Below, one piece after another: positions 1 to 7,408 of a stretch of 41,441 nt of DNA. The notes under the pieces are model-generated. The model had not been told where the DNA came from. It saw only the letters and a list, made by a program, of their open reading frames with translations, and ran no database searches. Position 1 is the stretch's first letter. Each line of letters opens with the position of its first letter. The stretch is from Bacillota bacterium (GTDB taxonomy: Bacteria > Bacillota_C > Negativicutes > JAEYSJ01), in NCBI GenBank assembly GCA_023434855.1, contig JAEYSJ010000024.1:1-41441 (forward strand). Direction: 5' to 3'. The translations under genes were made by a program, and so were the position numbers.

Positions 1-2
1 GG

Positions 3-1604
3 ATCAAACAGCCTATTGACTGGTTGATCAGACAATCGAACCTTGTCGCGGCAGAAAATTACGAAATGGTTGGCTCTGAAAAGTCGCCACAAAAAATGCC
101 TTATGAATTAGGCATTCTTTGCGACACCTTCGTCCAGATGAGCCGTAAAATTGCCAATACAGTCAACCTGCTTAAAGATAATAAAGCTAAACTGGCAAGC
201 AAGGTTGTTGAGATACAGGACATCAATGCAACACTGGAAGAAGAAATTGACGAGCGGCAGGCAGCGCAGGATTCACTGCAGGAAACCCATGATGCCCTCC
301 TGCTCAGTGAGTCCCGCTACCGGGGGTTGTTTGATCACATACAGGCTAGCTTTACTTTGCAAAAGGTTATCGTTAATGAAAATGGTCAGCCGATCGAACT
401 TGAGTATGTTGAGGTTAACCCGGCTTTCAGAAAAATGGTTTGTAACATGTCCTGCAATATCATCGGCAAACGTTTTAAAGATGTCTACCCAAGTATTAAA
501 CAGCAACCGTTCAATTGGATTCAGGAACTGGGGGAGGTTGCCTTGACAGGTCAGCCAAAAACTTTCGATACCTACTTTGGCGTTAGCCGCAGATGGTATC
601 ATTTTTCCGCCTATAGCCCGGAGCAGGGATTTGTCGCTCTAATTTCTACCGACATTACTGAACGTAAACAATATGAAAATCAATTAAAATTCTTAAATTC
701 CGAACTAGAGGCAAGGATGCAGGAATTACAGGATGTCAACGCCACCCTGGAAGAAGAAATTATGGAACGCCAGGCAGCGCAGGAAGCTTTAATTGCCAGC
801 CGGGACTCACTTCTTGTCAGTGAGGCTCATTTGAAACGTCATACGACAGAACTTGTTGAAACTAATAAAGAGCTTAAATCTTTTGTCAATATAGTGGCCC
901 ATGATTTTCGGGCGCCGATGGTTAATCTTAAGGGTTTCTCCAATGAATTGACGTATGCTTTGACTGATGTAAAACAAATTGTTCAGGAAGCGCTTGTACA
1001 TCTTCCTGAACAATCACAGGGGAAAGCCGAGGAGTTAATCGAAAGGGACATACCGGACGCCCTGCAGTTTATTCACTCCTCGGTTGACAGGTTGGACAGA
1101 ATGGTTGCCACCCTCTTAAAACTGGCACGGGAAGGCAGGCGGGAAATGATCTACAAACAAGTAGATTGTAAAGAGCTTGTTAACATTATTCTGCGGACCT
1201 TTGATCATCAGATCGCGCAAAAAGGCATTCAAATAACTGTGGGACCCTTGCCGACAATTGAAACCGACCATTTGGCCATGGAACAAATCATCAGCAATCT
1301 CCTGGATAACGCCATAAAATACCTTGAGCCCGGCCGCCCCGGAAAAATCAGCTTATCCTGCGCTGACAACGGCGATGAATATCAATTCAAGGTAGAAGAT
1401 AACGGACGCGGCATTTGCATTCAGGATCAGGAGAAAGTTTTCGAGATTTTCCGGCGGGTGGGAAATCAGGACGTTCCCGGCGAGGGGATGGGCCTGGCTT
1501 ATGTCCGGACACTGGTCCGGCAACTGGGCGGTAAAGTATGGTGCGAATCTGAACAAAGTGTTGGAGCAGCAATCTTTTTTGCTATACCTAAAAAACCTTT
1601 CTAA
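3..1604 (+). CDS. Sensor histidine kinase, 5' end cut by window
   Basis: The reading frame is open to the left edge, so the N-terminus lies outside the window; the TTG at 24 is only the first internal start codon. The visible part begins with what looks like the end of a HAMP linker, then a coiled coil, a PAS domain (about nt 300-670), a second coiled coil and a HisKA/HATPase core. The phosphoacceptor is in the AHDFRAP motif (His codon at 900). The ATPase shows an N-box (NLLDNAIKY), a G1 box (DNGRGI) and a G2 box (GEGMGLAYV). It should autophosphorylate and pass phosphate to an unidentified response regulator; missing transmembrane and sensor segments probably lie upstream. The two coiled coils are near-copies of each other. 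The ligand cannot be told. Confidence 0.9.
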   Translation: MKQPIDWLIRQSNLVAAENYEMVGSEKSPQKMPYELGILCDTFVQMSRKIANTVNLLKDNKAKLASKVVEIQDINATLEEEIDERQAAQDSLQETHDALLLSESRYRGLFDHIQASFTLQKVIVNENGQPIELEYVEVNPAFRKMVCNMSCNIIGKRFKDVYPSIKQQPFNWIQELGEVALTGQPKTFDTYFGVSRRWYHFSAYSPEQGFVALISTDITERKQYENQLKFLNSELEARMQELQDVNATLEEEIMERQAAQEALIASRDSLLVSEAHLKRHTTELVETNKELKSFVNIVAHDFRAPMVNLKGFSNELTYALTDVKQIVQEALVHLPEQSQGKAEELIERDIPDALQFIHSSVDRLDRMVATLLKLAREGRREMIYKQVDCKELVNIILRTFDHQIAQKGIQITVGPLPTIETDHLAMEQIISNLLDNAIKYLEPGRPGKISLSCADNGDEYQFKVEDNGRGICIQDQEKVFEIFRRVGNQDVPGEGMGLAYVRTLVRQLGGKVWCESEQSVGAAIFFAIPKKPF

Positions 1605-1623
1605 TTTGAAAACCTTCCTGCTG

Positions 1624-2061
1624 TCACCGGTTGTCCTTGATCAATTCAAACCACGCTTTATGATAGCGTTTCATCCGTTCCAAATCCTTATCTTGAAGAT
1701 TCTTAATCCGGGTAATGTTCATATTGTCTTTTAGATCAGCCAGTTTAACACTGACCGCCAGACTATTATGCCGGACTTTTTCGATATATTGCTCATAAGA
1801 ATCTTCATCCCGGTGTGTTAGAACATCGACCGCCAACAATACTTCCTGCGAAAAGCCTTCTTTCGCCAGATCCTCCAAAGTCCAATCAGTATCTTCCACA
1901 ACGTCATGCAGTACTGCCACCGTCATCTCACTTGGTGTCTGTGTTGTAAGCATAACCCTAAACGGATGTAAAATGTACGGCATTCCCATATGGTCGGTTT
2001 GCCCCTGATGGGCCTGTGACGCAATTAAGATTGCTCTTTCCAGTGTCGCCAATTGTATCAA
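1624..2061 (-). CDS. HD-domain phosphohydrolase, SpoT/MESH1-like
   Basis: This 145-residue protein is essentially one HD domain of the RelA/SpoT hydrolase type. Visible signatures are the AHQGQ...GMPYILHP segment near the N-terminus and LHDVVEDT around residue 65, which supply the metal-binding His and His-Asp residues. Members of this family without a synthetase domain hydrolyse (p)ppGpp or related nucleotides; that activity is inferred here. It lies 27 nt after the second ClpP-like gene on the same strand and may be co-transcribed with it. The assigned TTG start sits only 2 nt after AAGGAG, so the start is uncertain; another TTG four codons downstream is possible. It converges on the kinase gene with a 19-nt gap. 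Confidence 0.8.
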   Translation of the reverse strand: MIQLATLERAILIASQAHQGQTDHMGMPYILHPFRVMLTTQTPSEMTVAVLHDVVEDTDWTLEDLAKEGFSQEVLLAVDVLTHRDEDSYEQYIEKVRHNSLAVSVKLADLKDNMNITRIKNLQDKDLERMKRYHKAWFELIKDNR

Positions 2062-2088
2062 CTCTCCTTAATCCGTTAAAAATGAATT

Positions 2089-2673
2089 TTATTTATTTTC
2101 TATGTTAATAACAATGTCTCCTGCCTGCATAAGCTTTTCTTCTATCCGCTGTGCTAATTTAAACTTGATGGCTTCCCCCGCCTGCATAAAATAATTTTGC
2201 ACCATTAATTCATGAATTTCTTCCTCCGTCCGTCCTACCGTATGAGCAATTATTTTCTCGCACTCCAACCGGATTACTCTCATAAGCTTAAGCATTTCAA
2301 CAAAATCGTATTCTCGCATGATACCGCCTAAACTGACTTCAAGCGGGTCCTCAAATTGAAATACTGCATTCGGTGCACAAGTCCTCATTTGGCCAACACA
2401 AAAAAGCGGTAGAGCATTATTTGAGACCATCCCCATATTATGGGTAACAATCTGTATTCCCACGATCCCTGTGAGAAAATTATACGCACTGAATGCAGCC
2501 CGCGGGTCACCGTTTGTACTGGACAGAAGAATAACCAGCTTTCGCCTCTTCACATTAACCATTTCGTTCACAACGTGCATTAACTGATTGGCATTTGACT
2601 GAGTAATTGGTACGTTAAAATTGATAAAAACCGCTGCTTCGTCTCTTCTCTCTCGCTTTATCTTACTATTCAT
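2089..2673 (-). CDS. ClpP-fold protein, catalytic residues replaced
   Basis: This 194-residue protein has the ClpP/crotonase-type fold pattern and is a paralogue of the gene immediately upstream: both share an AYNFLTG/GYNFLTG helix and the same strand order. Aligned on the G-x3-S-x8-G motif, the catalytic Ser is Asn85 (GMVSNNALPLFCVG), and the position of the catalytic His is Glu108. The oxyanion-hole segment also differs, STNGD instead of SQGGD. The protein is therefore probably not a protease; a structural or regulatory partner of the upstream subunit is a reasonable inference. Its ATG overlaps the upstream gene by 8 nt and has a GGAGGGG ribosome site inside that gene, so translation is probably coupled. 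Confidence 0.75.
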   Translation of the reverse strand: MNSKIKRERRDEAAVFINFNVPITQSNANQLMHVVNEMVNVKRRKLVILLSSTNGDPRAAFSAYNFLTGIVGIQIVTHNMGMVSNNALPLFCVGQMRTCAPNAVFQFEDPLEVSLGGIMREYDFVEMLKLMRVIRLECEKIIAHTVGRTEEEIHELMVQNYFMQAGEAIKFKLAQRIEEKLMQAGDIVINIENK

Positions 2674-3283
2674 CCTTTTTCCCCTCCCTCGGCTCTTCTT
2701 TTATAAAAATCACCTCATTCCCGAAATCAATAAATTTTTCAAAAACATCATGTGCAAGTCCGCAAACTACGGCCTCCTCAGCGGTCAGTGGTGTGACCTT
2801 TTTCATAGCCCTTTCAACCTGCTCAATGCTCCATCCAGTGGCCTTTTTTAAAATTGCCGCATATTGCTTTCTTTCATTTAAGAGATCATTATACAACATC
2901 ATAAATTCCTTCTCTTTTACAACTACCCGATTATTCGTTTTTCGGAAAACATCATGGAGAAAAAAATAGGCATAAGGCGTAATTAGACGGATATTGCCGG
3001 CACAATAAAGTGCAACAGCGGATGACTCCACTGCGCCGATATTCCAAGTCACAATCTCTAAATCTCTAAACCCGGTCAAAAAATTATATCCAGTCACCGC
3101 AGACTGAATATCGCCTCCTTGACTATGAATTAATATTACAAATTTTTTAAATCCTTGGCGCTGCTTCTCGCTAACAATCTCCATCAACATCTCCATAGAT
3201 TGACGGTTTATCCCCGCCAGAAGGCAAATGTATATTTCCGCCTGTTCAAACTTGGCCGCTGTCTCATTTTGCTCTTCGTCCAC
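2666..3283 (-). CDS. ClpP-like serine protease family protein
   Basis: This 205-residue protein carries the landmarks of the ClpP superfamily: HSQGGDIQSAV (oxyanion loop, residues 53-62), the nucleophile motif GAVESSAVALYCAG with Ser87 in the ClpP Ser position, and His110 in FFLHDVF. The end segment TAEEAVVCGLAHDV matches the ClpP EAVEYGLVD region, but the third triad Asp is not obvious. There is no N-terminal signal peptide, so it should act in the cytoplasm. It starts at a GTG with AGGAG 9 nt upstream. It is not the housekeeping clpP by sequence feel. A TTGAAT/TAATAT promoter pair near 3390-3420 on this strand is possible but weak. Confidence 0.75.
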   Translation of the reverse strand: MDEEQNETAAKFEQAEIYICLLAGINRQSMEMLMEIVSEKQRQGFKKFVILIHSQGGDIQSAVTGYNFLTGFRDLEIVTWNIGAVESSAVALYCAGNIRLITPYAYFFLHDVFRKTNNRVVVKEKEFMMLYNDLLNERKQYAAILKKATGWSIEQVERAMKKVTPLTAEEAVVCGLAHDVFEKFIDFGNEVIFIKEEPREGKKDE

Positions 3284-3452
3284 ATTTAAAATCTCCTTTT
3301 GTTCAATTCACCCAAAGAGATAATGAGCATCTATATTGTTACACTTGCTTGGTTACGTTCTTCTATATTTTTACAGTCTTTAATTGTGACTATATTACAT
3401 AATTAATATCATAATATTCAATTTTCTGGCTTTTCGTCACTATCACAGACAG

Positions 3453-3493
3453 TAAAAAAGGTCCCTGTTGTTGAATGCCTATCTACAACGGGA
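3453..3493 (-). terminator. Second hairpin plus T-run downstream of the RNA candidate
   Basis: Arms 3463-3471 and 3485-3492 pair (ccc-t-gttgt with acaacggg, one bulged base). On the minus strand the hairpin is followed by six T residues. It lies directly after the terminator at 3501-3543 and looks like a back-up terminator. An antiterminating role before the ClpP-like genes cannot be excluded. Confidence 0.55.
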
Positions 3494-3500
3494 TCTAAGA

Positions 3501-3543
3501 AAAAAAGGGGCTGGTTGAAACTAAAGTTTCAACCAGCCCCTTT
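3501..3543 (-). terminator. Strong intrinsic terminator, 19-bp perfect stem
   Basis: Arms 3504-3522 and 3525-3543 are perfect complements around a 2-nt loop. Reading the minus strand, the stem runs straight into a T-rich stretch (ttttttcttag). It closes the structured RNA candidate that begins near 3784. Confidence 0.85.
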
Positions 3544-3784
3544 GGCGCAGCGCTTTATTACGATCTATTTTCAATTTTCCGGACAGACCTGCCGATCCTT
3601 CTTTGCACACCTGCTAATAGATCGTTAACGTTCATTGCGCTTCGTTACTATCCCTAGCCAACGTTATAGCCACATCCAGCTTAACAAAGAGCCTTCCGGG
3701 ATAGTTTAGACAGAGGATTGTCCGAGACCTTCTCCTGGGATTATTACGTATGGCATTCAAGCTTTTCGAACAATCCCTTATCTT
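3501..3784 (-). ncRNA. Structured RNA candidate of about 285 nt, class not recognised
   Basis: No reading frame of note covers this stretch, but on the minus strand it has a near-consensus promoter just upstream (-35 TTGTAT, 17-nt spacer, -10 TATACT) and a strong terminator at its end. Three separate helices can be drawn: 3766-3776 with 3715-3725 (11 bp, including G-U), 3698-3705 with 3647-3654 (8 bp) and 3616-3625 with 3560-3569 (10 bp). I checked by eye for signatures of RNase P RNA, tmRNA, SRP RNA, T-box, lysine and cobalamin riboswitches and saw none; 6S RNA also does not fit clearly. Its own promoter and terminator suggest a stand-alone small RNA. A leader of the ClpP-like genes 220 nt downstream is the main alternative. 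Confidence 0.6.
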
Positions 3785-3790
3785 GATTTT

Positions 3791-3819
3791 AGTATAACAT
3801 AAATTATCAAAAAATACAA
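3791..3819 (-). promoter_or_regulatory. Sigma-A type promoter for the RNA candidate
   Basis: On the minus strand TTGTAT (3814-3819) and TATACT (3791-3796) are separated by exactly 17 nt. The predicted start is near 3784, just before the first helix of the RNA candidate. Confidence 0.7.
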
Positions 3820-3875
3820 TAGATAGTAATTATCTTATAATATTATTTCCGCAGCCGTAACCTGAGATACCCATA

Positions 3876-4928
3876 TTACATGTTATCTAATATTTCTTTA
3901 GCCTCAAGATTGCCTAACGAAGAGGCCTTCTGATAATCTGTTTGCGCGTTTGCCGGGTTTCCTGTATATTCGTAAGCTGTAGCTCTGGCAAAATAAGCTT
4001 TGTCAAAGTCCGGTTTTATTTGAATAACTTTATCAAAATCATTTTTTGCTGCAGTATAGTCATCTTTTTGCATATAGGCGATACCCCTTAGATAATACGC
4101 GCCGGCCGCCTCCGGATTTAATTCAGTTACATTCGTAAAATCAGCAATTGCAGGCTCTAAATCTCCTTTATTTAAAAATAAAATTCCCCTATATAGTAAG
4201 AAAGCAGCATCTTGCTGGTTTAATTCAACTGCTTTATTAAAACTGATAAGCGCCTGAGTTTCATTTTTTTCCTTATAATAGATAATACCTTGGTTGAAGT
4301 GCGCGTTGGCATTGTTGGGATTAAGCTGAATACATTGATGAAAATCAGCTAATGCTTGTAAATCCATGTTTTTTTCAAGGTAAGCTAAACCCCGGTTGTA
4401 ATAGGCGGTTTCATATTGAGGACTTAACTTTAATAATTCAGTGTATTTTTCAATTGCAAGATCATCCTGATTATTTATATCATACGCTTTTGCCAAATTA
4501 TATAAAGCATCTGTTTGATCAGGCGCGGCAATTACTACTGCGGAAAAATCCTGTATCGCCTTATCTAATTGATTAGACCGCGCAAATTCAAGGCCACGGT
4601 TATAAATAGCATCTAAATAATCAGGTTTTATTTCGATAGCTTTACTATAATCCGCTATTGCCTTATCTTGCTCCTTATTTTCACTGTATGCATTTGCACG
4701 GTTATAGTAAGCTTCGGCATAATTAGGCTTATAACTTATTGCCTGCGATAACAGTTCGATACGCTCAATTATATTTTTAGTACTTTGGCTTTTCTCGAAG
4801 TACTTTCTGGCCTTTTCTTCACTACTTGTACCAAAATCTCCAATAAAATAAACTAAAAAAATGCTCATTAATAAAAATCCGGTCACTATAATTTTAGGTT
4901 CTCTATAGTTAATATTCAATATTCTCAC
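3876..4928 (-). CDS. Membrane-anchored TPR repeat protein
   Basis: This 350-residue protein has a single hydrophobic segment near residues 13-30 (IIVTGFLLMSIFLVYFIG) and then an unbroken array of tetratricopeptide repeats to the C-terminus. Repeats of 34 residues are easy to see by their repeated AYYNRG/AIYNRG and A-x-x-DF-x-KAI patterns, about eight units. TPR arrays bind other proteins or peptides; the partner is unknown. The GTG start at 4928 lies 5 nt after GGAG and overlaps the stop of the upstream secreted-protein gene (GTGA), so the two are translationally coupled and may act together at the membrane. Topology, inside or outside, is not certain. Confidence 0.85.
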   Translation of the reverse strand: MRILNINYREPKIIVTGFLLMSIFLVYFIGDFGTSSEEKARKYFEKSQSTKNIIERIELLSQAISYKPNYAEAYYNRANAYSENKEQDKAIADYSKAIEIKPDYLDAIYNRGLEFARSNQLDKAIQDFSAVVIAAPDQTDALYNLAKAYDINNQDDLAIEKYTELLKLSPQYETAYYNRGLAYLEKNMDLQALADFHQCIQLNPNNANAHFNQGIIYYKEKNETQALISFNKAVELNQQDAAFLLYRGILFLNKGDLEPAIADFTNVTELNPEAAGAYYLRGIAYMQKDDYTAAKNDFDKVIQIKPDFDKAYFARATAYEYTGNPANAQTDYQKASSLGNLEAKEILDNM

Positions 4929-5383
4929 CTGATCTCCATTCCGGCATTCTCCCGTTTATCTTCCCAGGGACTTTCATCTTTAGAAATAAGCTGTATACCT
5001 GAAGTCAAATCGGATTTACCTGCTGGTAACGAAATTATATTAGCTACTGCGGAGCCGGTCGGTAGTTTCCTGTATGAAACAACTTTTGACTTGTCAGCTG
5101 AAGATATTATATTTTGCTGGTATTTTTTCAGTACTTCCCGTCCACGATTTCTACGCGCGTTATCTGAAGAATATTTCTTATTTGCCGGAGTGCTTGCTTT
5201 TGAATTACCGGCATTAGTCTTATGGTGAGTATGGTATGAGCTATTTGGATAATCCCAGGCAGTGATATAACTGTAATATCCGCTATTGTTCTCTATATGG
5301 CCTGTATGTGCGATACTGGGTATTTGTTTTCCATAAAACAATATGGTACATGTAAGCAGTAGTATGATAACAAATCTCTTCAT
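4925..5383 (-). CDS. Small secreted His-rich protein of unknown function
   Basis: I do not recognise this 152-residue protein. It begins with a typical signal peptide (Lys-Arg, then hydrophobic VIILLLTCTILFYG, residues 4-18). The mature part starts with an AHTGHIENNSGYYSY stretch and a YHTHH cluster around residues 52-56, which resembles the YHYH-type motifs of small secreted or metal-associated proteins. The C-terminal half is polar and Ser/Lys rich. The start is supported by AAGGAG 7 nt upstream. It is the first gene of a two-gene operon with the TPR protein; the 4-nt overlap points to a joint function. Confidence 0.7.
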   Translation of the reverse strand: MKRFVIILLLTCTILFYGKQIPSIAHTGHIENNSGYYSYITAWDYPNSSYHTHHKTNAGNSKASTPANKKYSSDNARRNRGREVLKKYQQNIISSADKSKVVSYRKLPTGSAVANIISLPAGKSDLTSGIQLISKDESPWEDKRENAGMEIR

Positions 5384-5652
5384 ACTTAATCTCCTTAAAA
5401 ATATTGGATAATATTTCTCAATTTTTTAAATCCACTTTACACTGTTATTATACTTTATATTGATCAGAAAATTCTATAGTATTATCTCGCCGCAAGCATC
5501 TATTTTTAAAAAAATTATAAATTCTCCTGGCAGTATTATTTTAATAAATTTACATCACTTCTCACATCAACGTTGATAAACATTTTTCTAAGAAAATCAT
5601 TTTATTAATATAAATATTGTAAATTCAAAAAGGATTTTAACGAAAAATGTCT
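5384..5652. other. AT-rich intergenic stretch between divergent units
   Basis: This stretch separates the leftward secreted-protein operon from the rightward riboswitch. It is very AT-rich, and several TATAAT-like words occur (for example a minus-strand one near 5445-5455), but no convincing -35/-10 pair stands out. No gene is seen. Confidence 0.5.
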
Positions 5653-5761
5653 AAAATCTTTTTATACATATTTATAGGCAAACTTATCGAAAGATAAGGA
5701 CGCAAAGCCATGGGTCTACGAATCCAAACGGGTTTACGACTGCCAGGTTGCTACAGATTTT
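5653..5761 (+). promoter_or_regulatory. c-di-GMP-I (GEMM) riboswitch aptamer
   Basis: The core matches the GEMM-I consensus: ggcaaac near 5677, a GAAA tetraloop hairpin (cttatcgaaagataag), then ggacgcaaagcc, a second stem closing on ccaaacggg, and a 3' tetraloop-receptor segment ending in ccaggttgcta. An outer helix may form between 5653-5659 (aaaatct) and 5755-5761 (agatttt). Class is established knowledge; the exact borders are my estimate. It controls the gene starting at 5871. Confidence 0.9.
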
Positions 5762-5792
5762 TTGTTAGCACTTGGCATTTTTAGTTTTTTTT
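5742..5792 (+). terminator. Riboswitch expression platform terminator
   Basis: The segment gccaggttgcta (5742-5753), which is the 3' part of the aptamer, can instead pair with tagcacttggc (5766-5776), followed by a T-rich run. The two folds exclude each other. If ligand stabilises the aptamer, the terminator is lost and c-di-GMP would turn expression on; this direction is inferred. Confidence 0.75.
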
Positions 5793-5870
5793 AAGTATTC
5801 TCATTTTTTGAAGCATATGAAAAGCCGCTAGTTTTAACCTAATGTTAAAAAATAACAAGGAGTGTTTACT

Positions 5871-6281
5871 TTGTCAATTATTAACCACCTTTCTATTTCT
5901 TCTACCTTCTATCAGCAGCTTTTTCCTTTAGATTGTGCCGTTGTAATTTGCGATGTAGAAGGATATATTATTCATACTGCTCAGCCAAGAGATTTCTCTA
6001 TTCCTTTAAAAATTGGTGGTCGTATTCGCAAAGGGGGAGCTTTGCAAGAAAGCTTGATAACGAAAAAAATAAGCACAAAATTTTTGCCAAGGGAATTGTA
6101 TGGTATTGCTGTTAAATCTATAAGTCAGCCACTCTTCCAAGACGGTAATTTAATTGGTGCCATGGCATTAATTATTAATAATGATGGACATGAAAAACTG
6201 ATAGAATTTTCGCAAGTAAATACAAATGTATTAATAAAACCGTTACGCATTTACGATCATTTACGGCGGAAACGTAAATAA
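5871..6281 (+). CDS. Stand-alone sensory-domain protein under c-di-GMP riboswitch
   Basis: The 136-residue product resembles the ligand-binding part of Firmicute methyl-accepting or regulatory proteins. It has an early CAVVICDVEGYIIH strand, a middle FLPRELYGIAVKSISQPLF segment, and a DGNLIGAMALII strand typical of PAS/Cache-like domains that read small molecules. No transmembrane, HAMP or output domain is attached. A longer frame begins at a GTG at 5862, but that codon falls within the AAGGAG ribosome site; the TTG at 5871, 8 nt after AAGGAG, is the better start. The c-di-GMP riboswitch directly upstream and the PilZ gene downstream place it in c-di-GMP signalling. The ligand is unknown. Confidence 0.65.
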   Translation: MSIINHLSISSTFYQQLFPLDCAVVICDVEGYIIHTAQPRDFSIPLKIGGRIRKGGALQESLITKKISTKFLPRELYGIAVKSISQPLFQDGNLIGAMALIINNDGHEKLIEFSQVNTNVLIKPLRIYDHLRRKRK

Positions 6282-6322
6282 ACAGGTAATTTCTACTCTT
6301 AATTTTCTTTATCTCTTTGTGA

Positions 6323-6328
6323 TATAAT
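6323..6328 (+). promoter_or_regulatory. Possible -10 box for the PilZ gene
   Basis: A perfect TATAAT lies 40 nt after the sensor-domain gene. No good -35 hexamer is seen 16-18 nt upstream (TAATTT at best). If used, it gives the PilZ mRNA a leader of about 160 nt. Confidence 0.35.
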
Positions 6329-6494
6329 AATTGGCAAGTAAGAAAAAATAATTCTACACACGAATTAGCTTCGGTTGTATATGATCATACCATGTGGCTG
6401 TACTGGAATCCGCTTTTTGAAAACCAGAACAAGACCACCATACTGAAAGACTCGGAGACCATTTAAATTCCTAAATTTGAGGAGTAGTATAAGT

Positions 6495-7151
6495 ATGAAT
6501 ATTTTTCACATTACCCAAAAATTAGACATTATTGAAGAAAACTTAGACACGCAAGAAAGATTTATCTATTTTAGTCGTATTGAAGATATTAGTGAAAAAT
6601 CTTTATTTATCACACCACCATTCCGGAAAGGATATTATCTTCCTCCCAAGACCGGAAGAATAATCACTGCCAAAGTAGCAGGAGAAGGTTGTGCTTATCT
6701 TTTTAAAACCTCACTTATGAGATATAGTACTAATCCAATTCTTTTATGGGAAATTTCTCTGCCTACAAATGCGAAAAAAGTACAACTCCGCGAATATGTA
6801 AGACTCGCTATCGCTTTAAGCCTTAAAATTGAGTTAGAAGATGAACCCCATACAGGACAAATTATAAATACTATAACAAAAGACATTAGCGCTGGCGGTT
6901 TGCAGGTTATACTCCCGGAACAATTGCCTGTCGATTCAAAGATGCAGCTTACATTATCTCTTGATAATAAAGTTACAATTACAGCAAAGGCACAAATTGT
7001 CAGAGTTATACCTCCAGATACGTCAGAGGGCAAATATATCGCTGCAATAAAATTCAAGGAAATAGAAGAAAAAACACGGGAACAAATCACGAAATTTGTT
7101 TTCTCTAAGCAAGTTGAAAGACGTCAAAAAGAGAAGTCAAAACTTAGATAA
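6495..7151 (+). CDS. PilZ domain c-di-GMP-binding protein (YcgR-like)
   Basis: The 218-residue protein has an N-terminal beta-rich domain of the YcgR N-terminal type (residues 1-95) and a C-terminal PilZ domain. Both c-di-GMP contact motifs are intact: RxxxR at residues 99-103 (REYVR) and DxSxxG at 130-135 (DISAGG). In relatives this architecture slows the flagellar motor or controls exopolysaccharide; here the target is unknown. An upstream TTG at 6477 overlaps the GAGGAG ribosome site, so the ATG at 6495, 10 nt after GAGGAG, is the better start. The gene is followed by a clear terminator at 7204-7231 and preceded by the riboswitch-controlled gene. Confidence 0.85.
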   Translation: MNIFHITQKLDIIEENLDTQERFIYFSRIEDISEKSLFITPPFRKGYYLPPKTGRIITAKVAGEGCAYLFKTSLMRYSTNPILLWEISLPTNAKKVQLREYVRLAIALSLKIELEDEPHTGQIINTITKDISAGGLQVILPEQLPVDSKMQLTLSLDNKVTITAKAQIVRVIPPDTSEGKYIAAIKFKEIEEKTREQITKFVFSKQVERRQKEKSKLR

Positions 7152-7203
7152 AAGTTCAGATCTGTTTGCACCTTCCCAAGTGCCATATTCTGGTAAAGCG
7201 AAA

Positions 7204-7238
7204 AACACCGTCTACATTAAGTAACGGTGTTTTTTTAT
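7204..7238 (+). terminator. Intrinsic terminator after the PilZ gene
   Basis: Arms 7204-7211 (aacaccgt) and 7224-7231 (acggtgtt) pair perfectly and the right arm runs into seven or more T residues. Confidence 0.85.
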
Positions 7239-7339
7239 TCACTTTATTTGCAAACGTTTATTATGAAGCATTTGGGATTTTAGGCATTAAATGAACTTAA
7301 ATATTGACGACCTAAAGATAAATAAGGTATTATTTTGGT

Positions 7340-7375
7340 AATTGTTAACTAATATATAATTAATGGTTAACAATT
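7340..7375 (+). promoter_or_regulatory. BirA operator overlapping the bio promoter
   Basis: The 10-nt arms aattgttaac (7340-7349) and gttaacaatt (7366-7375) are perfect inverted repeats with a 16-nt spacer, the layout of the biotin repressor BirA box. A TATAAT (7355-7360) lies inside the spacer, so bound BirA-biotinyl-AMP would block RNA polymerase. The operon start codon is 34 nt downstream. Confidence 0.85.
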
Positions 7376-7408
7376 GTAACAGTAACTGTCCTAGAGGAGT
7401 GAAACATA

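Noticed and set aside
24..26. TTG at 24 as the true start of the histidine kinase
   Set aside because: The frame is open to the window edge, no ribosome site precedes it, and sensor and membrane segments are missing.
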